The translations under genes were made by a program, and so were the position numbers. From Gonocerus acuteangulatus (Eukaryota; Arthropoda; Insecta; Hemiptera; Coreidae), in NCBI GenBank assembly GCA_946811695.1, contig OX328124.1, forward strand, positions 32,735,648-32,799,647: a stretch of DNA of 64,000 bases, read 5' to 3'. This document shows positions 45,983 to 56,575 of the stretch, one piece after another. Under the pieces are notes generated by a model. The model was not told the DNA's origin and searched no databases. It worked only from the letters and a program-made list of their open reading frames with translations. How positions within the stretch are numbered: position 1 is the stretch's first letter; each line of letters begins with the position of its first letter.

Positions 45983-46675
45983 AGTCGGACTCGCAGGAAC
46001 TGCGTCATTTTAGCGCGGCTCCGTTTATATCTCTACTGCCATTGGTATAGGAATAGAAGCAGTTATTGGTAAGTTTTATTTTTCCGTTTCTCATTTTCTT
46101 ACCTTCTTGTATTCAAGTAGTCATTTTACTATTAAATGTAATTGAAAAAAAAAATAACCAATTAAAACGTTAGGTTAACAAAGACAAACCCCAGTCCAAA
46201 AAAACAAAACTAACAATTTCAAAGTTTCATGCACTTATTTCTCCGATTTAAATCGCCCCATCGGAAATTATACCTTTTTTGTAGAAAATTTAGTAATCTT
46301 TCGAATGGAGCTTGCTAAAATTTCCCAACTGTTTACGAGATATTTTAGAAAATATAGGAAAATCCCCAAACTTTTGATGAAATATTTTCCATAACTCCTA
46401 ACGGAGCCAAAATTTAGATTGATAGATGTCAAGCGTGTGGAAAAAGGTTTCCACTTAATCAATCATTTCCGAATACCCAAACTAAAAATTAATTTGGAAA
46501 ATTATTTTTATCAATTGTTCGAGTTAACAGTTACAGATATCGCTTTCAAAAATGGTTTCATTTGTTTTCTTATGTTAAGAAACCTATAAAACTAGTATTT
46601 GCAAGCTTATGAACTAATTTTTCCTTTTTTTACGTTAATTTTGGACCGGAATCAATGCGACATCATTTCAAGAGT
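45983..46675 (+). mobile_element. Family A element, 3'-truncated (A9)
   Basis: AAAAGTCGGACTCGCAGGAA then TTAGCGCGGCTCCG and a typical interior down to ACTAGTATTTGCAAGCTTAT, after which the 3' module with TA array and hairpin is missing. Confidence 0.75.
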
Positions 46676-46785
46676 GAGGATAATATAGTTTAAATACGCA
46701 TTGTTCAATAGGTCATAAACATTAAGGAAGGTCCAGGATATCTCATACATACGGATAACATTAATTTAAGTCCGTTTAATGTAAA

Positions 46786-47353
46786 ATGGTTTTAGTTAGA
46801 AATGTAACTCTTGATTTTAGTTCCAGTGAGTTATTACCTAAGGAACAGTTACAACCACTACAATGGGTACCTGGTCATTGCAATATATACGGGAATGAAG
46901 AAGCCGACAGGCTAGCCAAAGAAGGATGCAATATGAGCCAACCACTTCTTCCCGTGACTTTAACGAATATATGCCACGTAATCTCTTCCTGCAGTTGGAA
47001 AAAGATGGGAGCGAATAATATCAAAACCTATCCCTGACAGCCTTCCCCGAGGAATTGCAGTGGCTACCTTCAGGATGACTACAGGCCACGATTACCTGCA
47101 GAGCCATTTACATAGGATAGTTTTAGCAGATTCTCCAACTTGTCCACTGTGCTGTCAGGAGGACGGGACGGCGGATCACCTTTACACTGCACAGCACTGC
47201 AGGCGAACACTGGAGATGACAGCACGGAAGGACACGCACGGCTTCACTGGGAGGCACGGCGTCGAATGGCTGAAAAGCCAAAGACGGGCGTTGAATGAAG
47301 AAGAAGAAGAAGTTACAAACAATTTTATTTTTATTTATCAATTTAAATTTTAA
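46786..47353 (+). pseudogene. LINE RNase H end, second LINE group
   Basis: The first frame has QWVPGHCNIYGNEEADRLAK, the last RNase H motif with its His and Asp intact. After a stop and frame change near 47035 comes FRMTTGHDYLQSHLHRI, then the knuckle CPLCCQEDGTADHL with HC following. A further frame change leaves the typical ending as LHWEARRRMAEKPKTGV in another frame. GAAGAAGAAGAAG follows the end near 47300. It is distinct from the group at 20.6-25.6 kb. Dead copy. Confidence 0.78.
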
Positions 47354-47654
47354 CTTCCACATATCCGTAGCGTATATAGATAATAATTTCCGGGGGGGAG
47401 GGGGCTGCGAGCACCTAGGCATTTGGGGTGTGGGAAATATTTTAAACGTTTTAGTGTAAAATGGTGGGTTTTAAGGTCCTCTGGACACCTTGTAGACCAG
47501 GGTAAATGTAGAAGACATTTTTCGTTGTTATAGGTTTTTTTTTTTACATGAAATGTTCTCAACAAAACAAAATTGCGGGGGTGGGGGCTGCAGCCGACCA
47601 TAAATATTTTTATGTTTAATTGGCAATTATACGTAAACATATTTATGGAACAGT

Positions 47655-47870
47655 ATGACAGAGAAAAGGCCTGACTGCGGGTTCATAATGTAGTCCAATG
47701 ACGAGGAAGGCATGAGACCAACACTCCCCCTACGAAGTAGTGCGTGAGGGCGGTCCCGTAGGGTGGTTGAGGTGAAAAGGGAGGTGGTTTTTTAGTGAGT
47801 AGGAATCTCACACTGTTGTGGCATTGTCCACTTCGTCTCATGAAATATTTGTCTCCTACCCTATATATAA
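47655..47870. other. Unidentified block of higher G+C
   Basis: CACTCCCCCTACGAAGTAGT, GCGTGAGGGCGGTCCCGTAG and GAGGTGGTTTTTTAGTGAGT stand out from the AT-rich surroundings. The style is that of a retroelement end, but no family is assigned. Confidence 0.35.
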
Positions 47871-47894
47871 AAAATAAGAAAAAAAAATTATGGA

Positions 47895-48090
47895 ACAGGT
47901 TATCGATAGATCTACCCTATTCTAGCCAAAGGTCCAATGATTTCTCTTTTTTCGAAAAAAAAAATGATCCACCCCATAGAGGGAATATATATGGGGCTCC
48001 ACCCTATAGAGGGAATTAAAACCCATGACCAAATGCACGCTGGGCCTTGACACTCACGTATTCCGACCAACCCTTAGGATTAAAATAATA
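47895..48090 (-). mobile_element. tRNA-derived SINE, family gamma, decayed
   Basis: Forward order GGTTATCGATAGATCTACC, CTATTCTAGCCAAAGG, then CCACCCCATAGAGGGAAT twice (an 18-bp internal duplication), then AAAACCCATGACC (B box reversed). It matches 17662-17872 throughout. Confidence 0.65.
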
Positions 48091-49932
48091 TGAAATTATA
48101 TACAATAACCCCGGTGGCTCACACACCGGGAGACGACAATTAAGGAAAGCAATTAAATTAGTAATACAAATATACATACTACCAATTCTTCATCGGCAGC
48201 TTTTAGGCAGACATTTAGGAGCAACATAGTTCGCGAGCATAAATGACATGATTCGACGGTAAATTAATGGCAGTTGAGGTAAAGTCATTATCAGATATCT
48301 ACTCCAATACTAGTCTCGAAATTGCTTCCTACGAGATATTGGAGCCACTAATTACTATATGTTAATTATATCCAACACTCAATGGACATGTTTCAGTTTG
48401 TGTTACAATTCTCTAGGAATTAAATATCTTCGTTATAACCTCACTAATAGAAACAGACATATATATGTTTATATATAAAAATAATTTGATAAATTGGTTC
48501 GGGACAAGAGAAGCCATTCCCAGTACCACAAAGCATTTTTCGAAGGATGCAAAATAGAAGTTGAACATTAGTCTAAACTAGCTGAGTCCATTATTGTAAA
48601 CTTACAAGTTGTAACATTGGTGTTTTGTGTTTATTGGTTAACATATACAATGTTTGCAGGTACTTTGGTGCAGGGAAGCTTATGAAGAGAAAACGTTAAA
48701 TATGACATCTTCAATAGTTTTCAAGTAAATTGGGTGAAACTAAACTACTCTTTTTATTTATACCATGTATGATATTTATTTATTTTTCTGATGCTCCGCA
48801 TCTATGGGAAATAGCATTTTATTCTCAGAGTGACCCGTTGTTGGTGCTGCGCTAGTAGATGCCACTCCAAATTCATCAAAGCGAGTATGTAAATTCAGAT
48901 AGAAATAAATAATAAATAGATAGAAAGTAAATTAAAAAATACTATATACATTCATTGTCCATTCTTTAGAATGAAACATTGAGGCCTATGTGTTTAAGGC
49001 ACCTGAGTGGGTTCAAATGCCAGCCTACAAATTTCAATTTGAGAACTAACTATTTTCTTCTGGGCATTGCCAAATGAAATTATGGGGGGAAAATATCAGA
49101 TTAACTTCAAATCGTTTTTTCATGAGTTCCATACTTAATTAATTAGTATTTTTGAATAATAACAGTTTTGAGAGTTTAGAATAACTCTTTCTTATTGAAA
49201 AATCGGAAATTATCACCCACAAAATGGGGGAGAAATCGGTGTAACTGGAAGGTAGTCATTGGAGATATTTATTATATTTCCTACACAAAAAAAGACAGGA
49301 TTCCAAATGTTGACAGGATTATCCCTGGCAGAGAAACCCGCACCTGAAGTTTTGAAAGTATTAGTTTCGTTCCATTGAGCGTTTTTCTCATTTCACACTC
49401 ATGGCTAACTCACGGATATTTGATGCCAAAAGAGGAGCCTCCAAAATGCTTCCAATGTGCGCAGTACCATAAGTATTGAGCACTTCCTTAAAGAATGTCG
49501 TGTGTACAAACGTTTTCTCCTTAAATACATTCCGGTATGCCTGTACGCCTACATACCTATAGTAGCTCTAGGATACGAAAATAAATGAAATCCTATTTTC
49601 TTCGAAGTCGTAAAATTATATGATGACATAGGTGAGTGTGTAATTTTATTTATGAATAAATTATAATATTCTCAGGCTATTTAAGATTAAAAAAAAAGGG
49701 GTTAATATAATTAATATTAAGTAGAAACTTTTTATAAGAAGAATATCTAAGCGAAACTTCAACAGACAGCTAAATTGTGATTTACCCGTTTATCCTGTAA
49801 ACTGTTAACCGTTCTCTATGTTTTGGTATGTAAACGGATAAGCTTACTTCCTCAAGTGTTATTTTTTTACACTTCAACTCAACTGTATCCTGCTTCTTCG
49901 GTTTATAAAGCTATTTCTGTTAATAATTATTT
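48091..49932. other. No gene recognised; weak family A trace
   Basis: Around 49230-49260 GAGAAATCGGTGTAACTGG resembles the family A interior on the minus strand. No coding frame with motifs. Confidence 0.4.
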
Positions 49933-49949
49933 CATCTCTCCATCTCTCT

Positions 49950-50021
<72 letters not shown>
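49933..50021. repeat. (CT)n microsatellite
   Basis: CT dinucleotides with two CCAT interruptions at the left. The 80-codon frame over it is serine/leucine repeat translation. Confidence 0.95.
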
Positions 50022-50027
<6 letters not shown>

Positions 50028-50165
50028 CTTTATCATTTACTAACCCCCTTGCCCTGATCCTTTAAGTTCTCTGTTTTACTTCTTTCCAAATCGTTATAGA
50101 ATAGCCATTAGTTGAAAGAAATATAGGGCTCTTAAATTAATTTTTATGAGCAGTATGAGTATGGA

Positions 50166-50388
50166 AGAAAAAGTCCGACTCGCAGGAACTGGGTCATCTT
50201 AGCGCGGTTACTCGAAGAAATGGAATAGATTAGCATCACAAATCACAGGAAACTGACAGTAGCCAACTTAGACAGAAGCGGATAATTCTTAATCTGTATA
50301 TATCAATACAATTATGTACTTAAAGAGAGCAAGCTCGCCGAAAACTATAGCTTGTTAGAGCGCGAACAGACAAGCATATATATAAATA

Positions 50389-50450
<62 letters not shown>

Positions 50451-50677
50451 AATTTGGGCCACATATATTTTCGTGATCTATAGGTCCGGAGCGCCCCAGT
50501 GTCAAGAAACATTATACTTTGATTACTTATCAATTGATGTATAAAATATAGTATGACGCGTGCCGTGCTATAATAAATTGCAAAAAATTATATAGTAGGG
50601 TTAATTTTGATGATACATTATTTAACGCAATAAAATAATTACTTATCTGCCGTGACGACGCACGGGCATTCAGCTAG
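50166..50677 (+). mobile_element. Composite: family A head with Helitron-type 3' end
   Basis: Head AAAAAGTCCGACTCGCAGGA then TTAGCGCGGTT. The element continues through AGAGCGCGAACAGACAAGC and the TA array (50393-50449) to TACAAATTTGGGCCAC. It lacks the family A hairpin end and finishes with the hairpin CCGTG-ACGACG-CACGG, GCATTCAG and CTAG before T, as in Helitrons. Recombination of two elements or a true variant are both possible. Confidence 0.6.
50393..50449. repeat. (TA)n array
   Basis: TA dinucleotides in the same flanking context as in family A copies. Confidence 0.95.
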
Positions 50678-50855
50678 TCTACTATAAAGGTTTTATTTAT
50701 GTATATCGTAACAGTCTTTATTTCATGAATTCATTTTTTGTTAGTCTATATTATCCTAAAAGTTTTTTTCCAAGTAATATCCGTCCGTCTTCACTCCTAC
50801 ATCCCATATTAATATCACGTCGGCATTTCCGAGATATTTCAATGACATCTCCTTC
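50678..50855. other. No feature recognised
   Basis: Short spacer between the composite element and the piggyBac-like remnant. Confidence 0.4.
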
Positions 50856-51080
50856 TTAACACTCCAATGGTCGCGCCATTGAAACTACCATTGGTGGTCC
50901 CCTTGTATCTGAGAGATACGCCTGAGTTTCAGTCTTATTTACCGTAAATAACTTTATCTATTGTATTAAGGATGAAGAAAAACTCCTAACAGGAGATTAA
51001 TATATAAAAAACTGGTAAATTTACCAAGAAAAAGTTATTTATTTAAATATGTTGATGAAAAGAGGAAGGGTATTAATTAA

Positions 51081-51192
51081 TAATACAATCCATGGTGGGG
51101 AATAACCCTTCAAAGTTCAACATATACTTTTATTATATAATAAATGATTATGTTGAACTTTGAAGGGTTATTCCTCACCTTGCATCGTATTA
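51081..51192. mobile_element. 112-bp hairpin MITE inside the piggyBac-like element
   Basis: Two 44-bp arms differing at about five positions; the inner halves are identical (AATAACCCTTCAAAGTTCAA) around a 24-bp AT loop. It appears nested between the piggyBac left end and the transposase remnant. Confidence 0.8.
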
Positions 51193-51289
51193 TATGTTAT
51201 TTATTTATTATATGCAAACTCATATAGTTGAAATATACAAATAACAAGTAGGTAGGAAAAATTAGGGCAAATAATATTTTGTAGAAATA

Positions 51290-51455
51290 TATAACTTCAA
51301 AAAACGTCTTCTGTATCATCATCCACTTTGCATCAATCTGGACAATATAATTTGCAATGATAGAGACATAAATATCCCTTGCATTTATACCGGGTCTTAT
51401 TTGCCCAAAACATTTGGCATCACTTTCTAGTTTTGGTGCTCTCAGCTACAGTGCT
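51290..51455 (-). pseudogene. piggyBac transposase C-terminal Cys-rich domain, broken
   Basis: The minus-strand reading has TKTRK, stop, CQMFWANKTRYKCKGYL, CLYHCKLYCPD, stop, CKVDDD. The Cys spacing around TRYKCxxYLCLxHC matches the C-terminal zinc-binding domain of piggyBac transposases. One expected Cys is Phe and two in-frame stops interrupt it. The DDD catalytic core is absent. Confidence 0.7.
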
Positions 51456-51799
51456 TTTTTTTTTTTTTTACCCCTGTGTCTTCATCAATCGGAGCATCCA
51501 TATTCATACTTGATAACATAAGTACGTTTATTTTGTTGTTGTTTTTATTTTGTGGTACGTATGACACAATTGTGCCCTCTTTTCTAAAAGTAAAAATATG
51601 GTCGCGTGGTATCTATGAGATACAAAATAGTTTTAGTGGATAGTTACTGCTTGGAGGAGCGTCAGGTCAGAACTGACACATCAACCACTACCTACTCTAG
51701 GAATAGTAAAGGGTATAGCTAGACCCGCGCACTTGCGCCCCTTGCACAGCCTGCGTAAGATGCTCTGTATCTGAGAGATCTCACGCGACCATTGGTTAA

Positions 51800-52009
51800 C
51801 ACTCCAATTGACATTGATTTTCTTATATGTTTGAGACAGTTACAGTAGATATTAAGTAAAGAGTGTTTTGATCCTAATGGCGCAGCTCTAGAATATTTTA
51901 CCTTTACCTATTAAACAGTTCCTGTTCTTAATGGAATCTTATTGATATGAAATCAATGAAGGGCTGTTCTGTCTCACCCTCTCTCCCTCATCCCCTCTCG
52001 CTTGCCACA

Positions 52010-52050
<41 letters not shown>

Positions 52051-52529
52051 TTCTTGGGAATTTAAATAAATTAATAAAAAAAACACATTTAGAATCATGA
52101 TCCCTTTTCAACCGATTGCACCACAGCAGATTTATTCCAGATGAACGACTACAAAAAAAAAAGCCTGATTACCGAATATGTAAATAAGTTGGTGAGAATA
52201 CTAAATAATGAATATTAAAAAACATTTAGTATTTACTCTCTCTTCATTTTATTATGAATCAGAAGGGCAGTTTTATTTGTATATTATTCATTGAATCATA
52301 CAAAAAACAATTTGACTAATCTTTAAAAGGAAACTGAAAATACAGTGTACATAAAAGATGGAAATTATTTTTTAATTTGTAGAGGAATAAAATTGTGAGC
52401 TTTTACATTTCTTTTTATTCGGATTTAATCATTGCTCTAATTTAATTTTAGGGAGGCTTTTAACAATTTTAATTAGTAATTTATTTGTAATAAAATGAGT
52501 ATTTATTATTTATAAAAAAAAGTTCATAT
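51800..52529. other. No gene; (CT)n at 52010-52046
   Basis: Apart from a (CT)n run at about 52010-52046, no coding frame or shared repeat is seen. Confidence 0.5.
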
Positions 52530-52730
52530 TTATTTAAATGTTGAGATCCATTTATAATTAACTAAGAATTTTAGGACAGTTTATATATAGGTCACCGGCC
52601 TTTTCTAGCCAGGATTGGGGTGATGTCATATCTTTCTTACAAAGAAAACCTACCATCCCTAGTAGGAATCGAACCCAAGACCCTTCGCGCAGAGTGCTCA
52701 CGCCTCAGCACTCACGGCCACTGGGGCTCC
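52530..52730 (-). mobile_element. tRNA-derived SINE, family gamma, copy
   Basis: Forward order TTTTAGGACAGTTTATATAT, AGGTCACCGGCC, TTTTCTAGCCAGGATTGGGG, ATCCCTAGTAGGAATCGAAC (B box reversed), CACTCACGGCCACTGGGGCT. It matches 17662-17872 with moderate divergence. Confidence 0.82.
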
Positions 52731-52855
52731 AATTTTGTATTTAAAAAAAAAATACTATTTCAGTTTCATACTTGAAAAAACTAGTATTAATTTTATGTTT
52801 ACTGAAATGATTATAGGTTAACATAACGGTTACTTTTTGGGGTTGGTTAAGCATT

Positions 52856-53225
52856 GTAGGGGGGGGGGAGGTTAGCTTAGTGGTAGAGCAATCGACTAAT
52901 GAACTAGAGGACCCAGGTTTAAAACCCGAATGAGGACTAAAGATTTTTATCTTCTAGTTAGAGGGTTGGATTTGGGGTCCCAGATCATCCCTAGGCTTAC
53001 CAAGCCTTTAATTAATTAATGGGTACCCGCAAAGGGAAAATTCAGGCGGAGCATAGTACATTTTTTTTTTTTTTTTTTTTTTTTTTACGGCGCATCGACA
53101 AATCTAGGCCATTAGCGCCGGGCATAGTACTGACCACACTATCTCCCTAGTGTGCCGCTTGGTCAAGAATCAGATACCTCTACAGTATCTGCCTCTCTGG
53201 GTCATTAGTGGCCTGTTCCTCGATT

Positions 53226-53235
<10 letters not shown>
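52856..53235 (+). mobile_element. tRNA-derived SINE, family epsilon, copy 2
   Basis: Head AGGTTAGCTTAGTGGTAGAG with the A box TAGCTTAGTGG; the B box is decayed to CAGGTTTAAAACCC. The body retains both hairpins, CCACACTATCTCCCTAGTGTG and CAGATACCTCTACAGTATCTG. It is interrupted at 53060-53121 by an alpha SINE tail. A poly(T) run (about 53227-53256) ends it. Confidence 0.85.
53060..53121 (-). mobile_element. Alpha SINE tail inserted in the epsilon SINE
   Basis: Poly(T) of 26, then ACGGCGCATCGACAAATCT and AGGCCATTAGCGCCGG. Perfect 9-bp duplication GCATAGTAC (53051-53059, 53122-53130). The copy is strongly 5'-truncated. Family alpha was therefore active after this epsilon copy was in place. Confidence 0.92.
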
Positions 53236-53256
<21 letters not shown>

Positions 53257-53257
<1 letters not shown>

Positions 53258-54111
53258 AGTCATGTAAGGACTAGAGATGGAATATATTGAGATAAGAAAA
53301 ATTATCCAGTGGATAGGATTCATTAATGCATTTTTAAATTGGTTTTCTATGTGTTAATGAAAAATGTATAAAACATGTGCATATTTGCTTATGTACGGTT
53401 AATGCATGCAGTTGTGTTGAGTGCTATTAAGTTTATATGGGAGATCATAGATACTTGAAAAAACATTATTATTTTATGTAAATATTCACAAAAAGGCGTA
53501 TACCTAAATTCTTAGGAACATTTTCATTTTTCAATCGACTATATAAACGAAGCTGTCCTCCCAAGGTGGCCTGCTGGCATAGGGCGTTAACAAGAAGCTC
53601 ACCCATCATGCATGTTGCATGATCATTTTCTTACCAGGTTAGAGGAGAAACCTTCAATTCGTTAACAATAAAAGCCCCCTCCCGAATTGAAACCGGAACT
53701 GGAAACCACGCTGTTAGAAGTAATACATAGAAGAATTGATCCACCAAATGAGGAAAGAAGCGAAGAAGTGGTAAAAATCAGATTATCCTCAAGTATTATG
53801 TTGCAGAGTTTATGAGGCTACGCAGCTAAGGGGATAAGACACAGCGCCAAATTTTATTAGATATTAGACATGTTGGATAGGCATTAAAGACCCCAGAGGT
53901 CAAGGGGTCTAAATATCAAACTCAATGTTTTGGGAAAATTGAGTCAAAGTTGAACATATGTGGTAATAGCTGTTTAATATTGTTGATACATAATAGGTAC
54001 ATCGTCCGGTTTATGATAAATATTCAAAACACTTGAAAACATAGCTAAGACATATCCATGTCAAAAACTGCACATAGACCTCTTAATTTCCTTCTGGACT
54101 TAATATTAAAA
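53257..54111. other. No feature recognised
   Basis: No coding frame or shared repeat. CATCATGCATGTTGCATGAT near 53605 is an imperfect palindrome. Confidence 0.4.
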
Positions 54112-54225
54112 AGTCCGACTCGCAGGAACTGCATCATCTTAGCGCGGTTCCGTTCTTATCTCTAGACTCATTTAAAATGATTAAAATAGGAGCTGTTATT
54201 ATTTTGGGTCCACATTTCTAGAAAG

Positions 54226-54422
54226 CATGAAGATTAGATAGTTAGCCGTCGAGGTGATAAGTAAAGATGGAATGGTTGGGATTCGGCTAAAGAAACCTCA
54301 ATACGATTTTTGTTAAAAAATTTTATTTAGGACGTTTCGGCTACTCATTGGTAGCCTTCGTCAGCAATGAAAGTGCCGGGAGGCAGAGGAGGACCAAAGT
54401 TGACAGTTCCTTCTTTACTTTC
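54226..54422 (-). mobile_element. Short hammerhead-bearing insertion, repeat E
   Basis: Interrupts family A sequence that reads continuously in other copies. It is bordered by TAGAAAG and AAGAAAG (54219-54225 and 54423-54429), an approximate 6-bp duplication. Read on the minus strand it carries a hammerhead-like core, an AT-rich stretch of about 60 bp, and a TAGCCGAATCCCAACC end. A related copy is at 61637-61740. About 197 bp, non-coding. Confidence 0.65.
54331..54364 (-). ncRNA. Hammerhead-ribozyme-like core
   Basis: Minus strand: CTGACGA, A, stem II GGCTAC with loop CAATGA and GTAGCC (six perfect pairs), GAAAC, GTCC. This is the complete conserved order CUGANGA-stem II-GAAA of hammerhead ribozymes. 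The 5' strand of stem III and the NUH cleavage site are not visible next to it, so self-cleavage of this copy alone is not supported. Known hammerheads of this minimal kind accompany Penelope-like elements. Confidence 0.55.
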
Positions 54423-55263
54423 AAGAAAGGTCTTATTTACGATCTTACCTGGATGGGTCCCCGCCCTAGGAAGGACCCCGCTAGGCAGTTGAAAAGCTAT
54501 ATCTTGGAAATCCATATCTCTAAGATTAAATTGTTTTTCTTATTTTTCTTAACCTGATTTATTATCAAATACATTATCCAACTATAAGCAGTTAAAAAAT
54601 AACAAGGAATAAAAACAGACAAAAAGAACAGTTCGAATAAGCGAAATCAATTACTTTAAAGTTTTAAGCACTTATTTCTCCGATTGAAATCGTCTAATCA
54701 AAACTTTCATCACAACCTTTTTTGTAGAGCATTTAGTAAGCTTTCTAATAGTATTGTTCCGTTTACCAAGATTCTCAACCTTTTTCGAGATATTAAGGAA
54801 AGTATACAAAGTTACCAAAACTTTTGATGTCCGTTAATAAAATATTTTATTCTAACCCTTCCTTAACTCCAAAAGTAACACAAATTTCAACATATTAGTT
54901 TTAATGAAAGTAGAACATGCAGAAAATGTTTCAACTGAATCCCATGATTCTAAGTACCCAAACCAAAAACGGTATGCAAAAACTATTTTTCCAATTTTCT
55001 CGAAAACGGTTAAATCTATCGCCTTGAAAATGGTTTCATTCCTTTTCCTAGCCCAAGAAGCCTATAAAACGAGTGCTTATAAGGTTATGAACTCAAAAAC
55101 GTAAGCGTTACGATTTTTTTTGCGCGAATTTCGCCCCAAACGCCATCTTCCAGTGGGCGGATTTTGCTGGTTAACGAACTTGACCTTTCAAATTGGACGA
55201 CGGATTTTTGTACCAAATTTCATCAAAATCGGACCATTCGTCTTCTACCTAGAGAGCGAACAG

Positions 55264-55266
<3 letters not shown>

Positions 55267-55311
<45 letters not shown>
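55267..55311. repeat. (TA)n array of A11
   Basis: TA dinucleotides at the standard family A position. Confidence 0.95.
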
Positions 55312-55314
<3 letters not shown>

Positions 55315-55477
55315 AATTTTGAACCACCATCATTTTCGGTCTCTAGGGGATCTGAAACGCAAAATTTTCTAGTCGGCACTTCTGGATTGCGTCATGAGAT
55401 CAACCTTATAAGCGGGGTTCCTCCCTATGGGGGAGGGAGGAACCGCGCTAAAAGTGACAATACTTAAGAGAACAGGT

Positions 55478-55503
55478 GCTCATGGCCTTAGTAGTCGATG
55501 CAC

Positions 55504-55540
<37 letters not shown>
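55478..55540 (+). mobile_element. Alpha SINE tail fragment with poly(A)
   Basis: GTGCTCATGGCCTTAGTAGT, CGATGCACC and about 36 A. ACTTAAGAGAACAG occurs on both sides (55462-55475 and 55540-55553), a 14-bp target duplication. Confidence 0.82.
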
Positions 55541-55541
<1 letters not shown>

Positions 55542-55881
55542 TAAGAGAACAGCCTAGGTGGCACCACAATTGTGGATTTACCATCCACAAGATTACGGCG
55601 TTCACAACCCATTCCTGTATCTTACTCATTAATTCAGAAAATAAAAAAGAATTTGAAAATGGAGCCAATCTTGTTAATTTTCTCAATCTACTAGACTAGC
55701 CGTCCTAAAAACTAAATTTTTCGTCAGATGTTCGCTCAAGTCTTATTGAACCTTTCCGCCCATCTGATCAGGCTATATTTTCGCTCCATTTTAAGTTTTA
55801 CAACTTTCAAGAGTTATTAGCATTACATACACTCTTAGATGAAGCAGTTATTACAAATAGGACGTAGAGATTTTTTTTTTT
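55541..55881. other. No feature recognised
   Basis: No coding frame with motifs or shared repeat. Confidence 0.4.
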
Positions 55882-56132
55882 GGTACTTACGTACTAGTTA
55901 CACCGATCTCGAGAACTGGCTCCCGTTCAGGCTCCCAGACAGTGATCCGGATCGAGCAATATGGCGACCATTTATGCCACCAAGACCATGTATTAATATT
56001 ATCAATGAGTTGGAATGACTAGAGTTTCGCTATAACCTTGAGCGAGCGTAGCGTGCGAAAACGCATAGTAATTATGCTATTAACATAAGTGCTAAATCAC
56101 ATAACATGAGAAATCCTAAATTACATAACATG

Positions 56133-56141
<9 letters not shown>

Positions 56142-56185
<44 letters not shown>

Positions 56186-56347
56186 GGCGCATCGACAAAT
56201 CTGGGCCATTAGCGCCGACATCCAGGGTGAAGCGACGAATTTTCTCAACGAGCCCTGAGATGAGAAAATTCCTGCCGCCGGTGGGGATCGAACCCACCAT
56301 CTACCGCTTATGAATCTAAGGCGCTAGCCACTAGACCACGGGAGACC
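56142..56347 (-). mobile_element. tRNA-derived SINE, family alpha, complete
   Basis: Minus strand: GGTCTCCCGTGGTCTAGTGG, then GGTAGATGGTGGGTTCGATC with B box GGTTCGATCCC, a body with AATTTTCTCAACGAGC read forward, CGCTAATGGCCCAGATTTG, and a poly(A) of about 40. Nested in the 55882-57053 element. Confidence 0.9.
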
Positions 56348-56360
56348 CCTAGAACTCATG

Positions 56361-56575
56361 TTTTTTTTCGTATTTTTATTTTTTTTATTTTTATTTTTTT
56401 TTAACAGCGCATCAGCTATTTGGCTATTAGCGCCGGGCTATCTATAGGTTACCACCCTTTTATAATGCCAACAGCGCGTGGTAGGTCACCCATTCAGGTA
56501 CTGACCATGCCCGACGTTGCTTAACTTCCGTGATCTACGGGAACCGGTGAATTCCACGTGGCTATGGCCGTTGGC
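56361..56575 (-). mobile_element. 5S rRNA-derived SINE, best copy
   Basis: Minus strand: GCCAACGGCCATAGCCACGT, GAATTCACCGGTTCCCGTAG, ATCACGGAAGTTAAGCAACG, TCGGGCATGGTCAGTACCTG and AATGGGTGACC cover nearly the whole of 5S rRNA in order. Then the tail GCATTATAAAAGGGTGGTAA, CCTATAGATAGCCCGGCGCT and AATAGCC, shared with the tRNA SINEs, ends in A/T-rich sequence. CTCATG flanks both sides. The fusion to the tail rules out a functional 5S gene. Confidence 0.88.

Larger units (their letters stand above)
50860..51795 (-). mobile_element. piggyBac-like element, internally deleted
   Basis: TTAA at both borders (50856-50859 and 51796-51799). Ends share CCAATGGTCGCG in inverted orientation, followed on both sides by GTATCTGAGAGAT-type sequence. 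A direct repeat TTAACACTCC is found outside both ends, so the exact terminus could be a few bases inward. The interior retains only the last part of a transposase. About 0.94 kb, against more than 2 kb for complete piggyBac elements. Confidence 0.75.
54112..55453 (+). mobile_element. Family A element, complete with one insertion (A11)
   Basis: Head AGTCCGACTCGCAGGAACTG then TTAGCGCGGTTCCG. All interior blocks are present in order. The TA array is at 55267-55311 after AGCGAACAGACAAATA, followed by the hairpin TTCCTCCC...GGGAGGGAGGAA and CCGCGCTAAAA. Without the insertion at 54226-54422 it is about 1.15 kb. Open frames of 66-115 codons are shadows of repeated non-coding sequence. Confidence 0.9.

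Noticed and set aside
49823..50065. 80-codon plus-strand frame with serine/leucine repeats
   Set aside because: Translation of the (CT)n array.
56440..56575. Functional 5S rRNA gene
   Set aside because: The order of 5S is kept, but it is diverged, joined to a SINE tail, and single.
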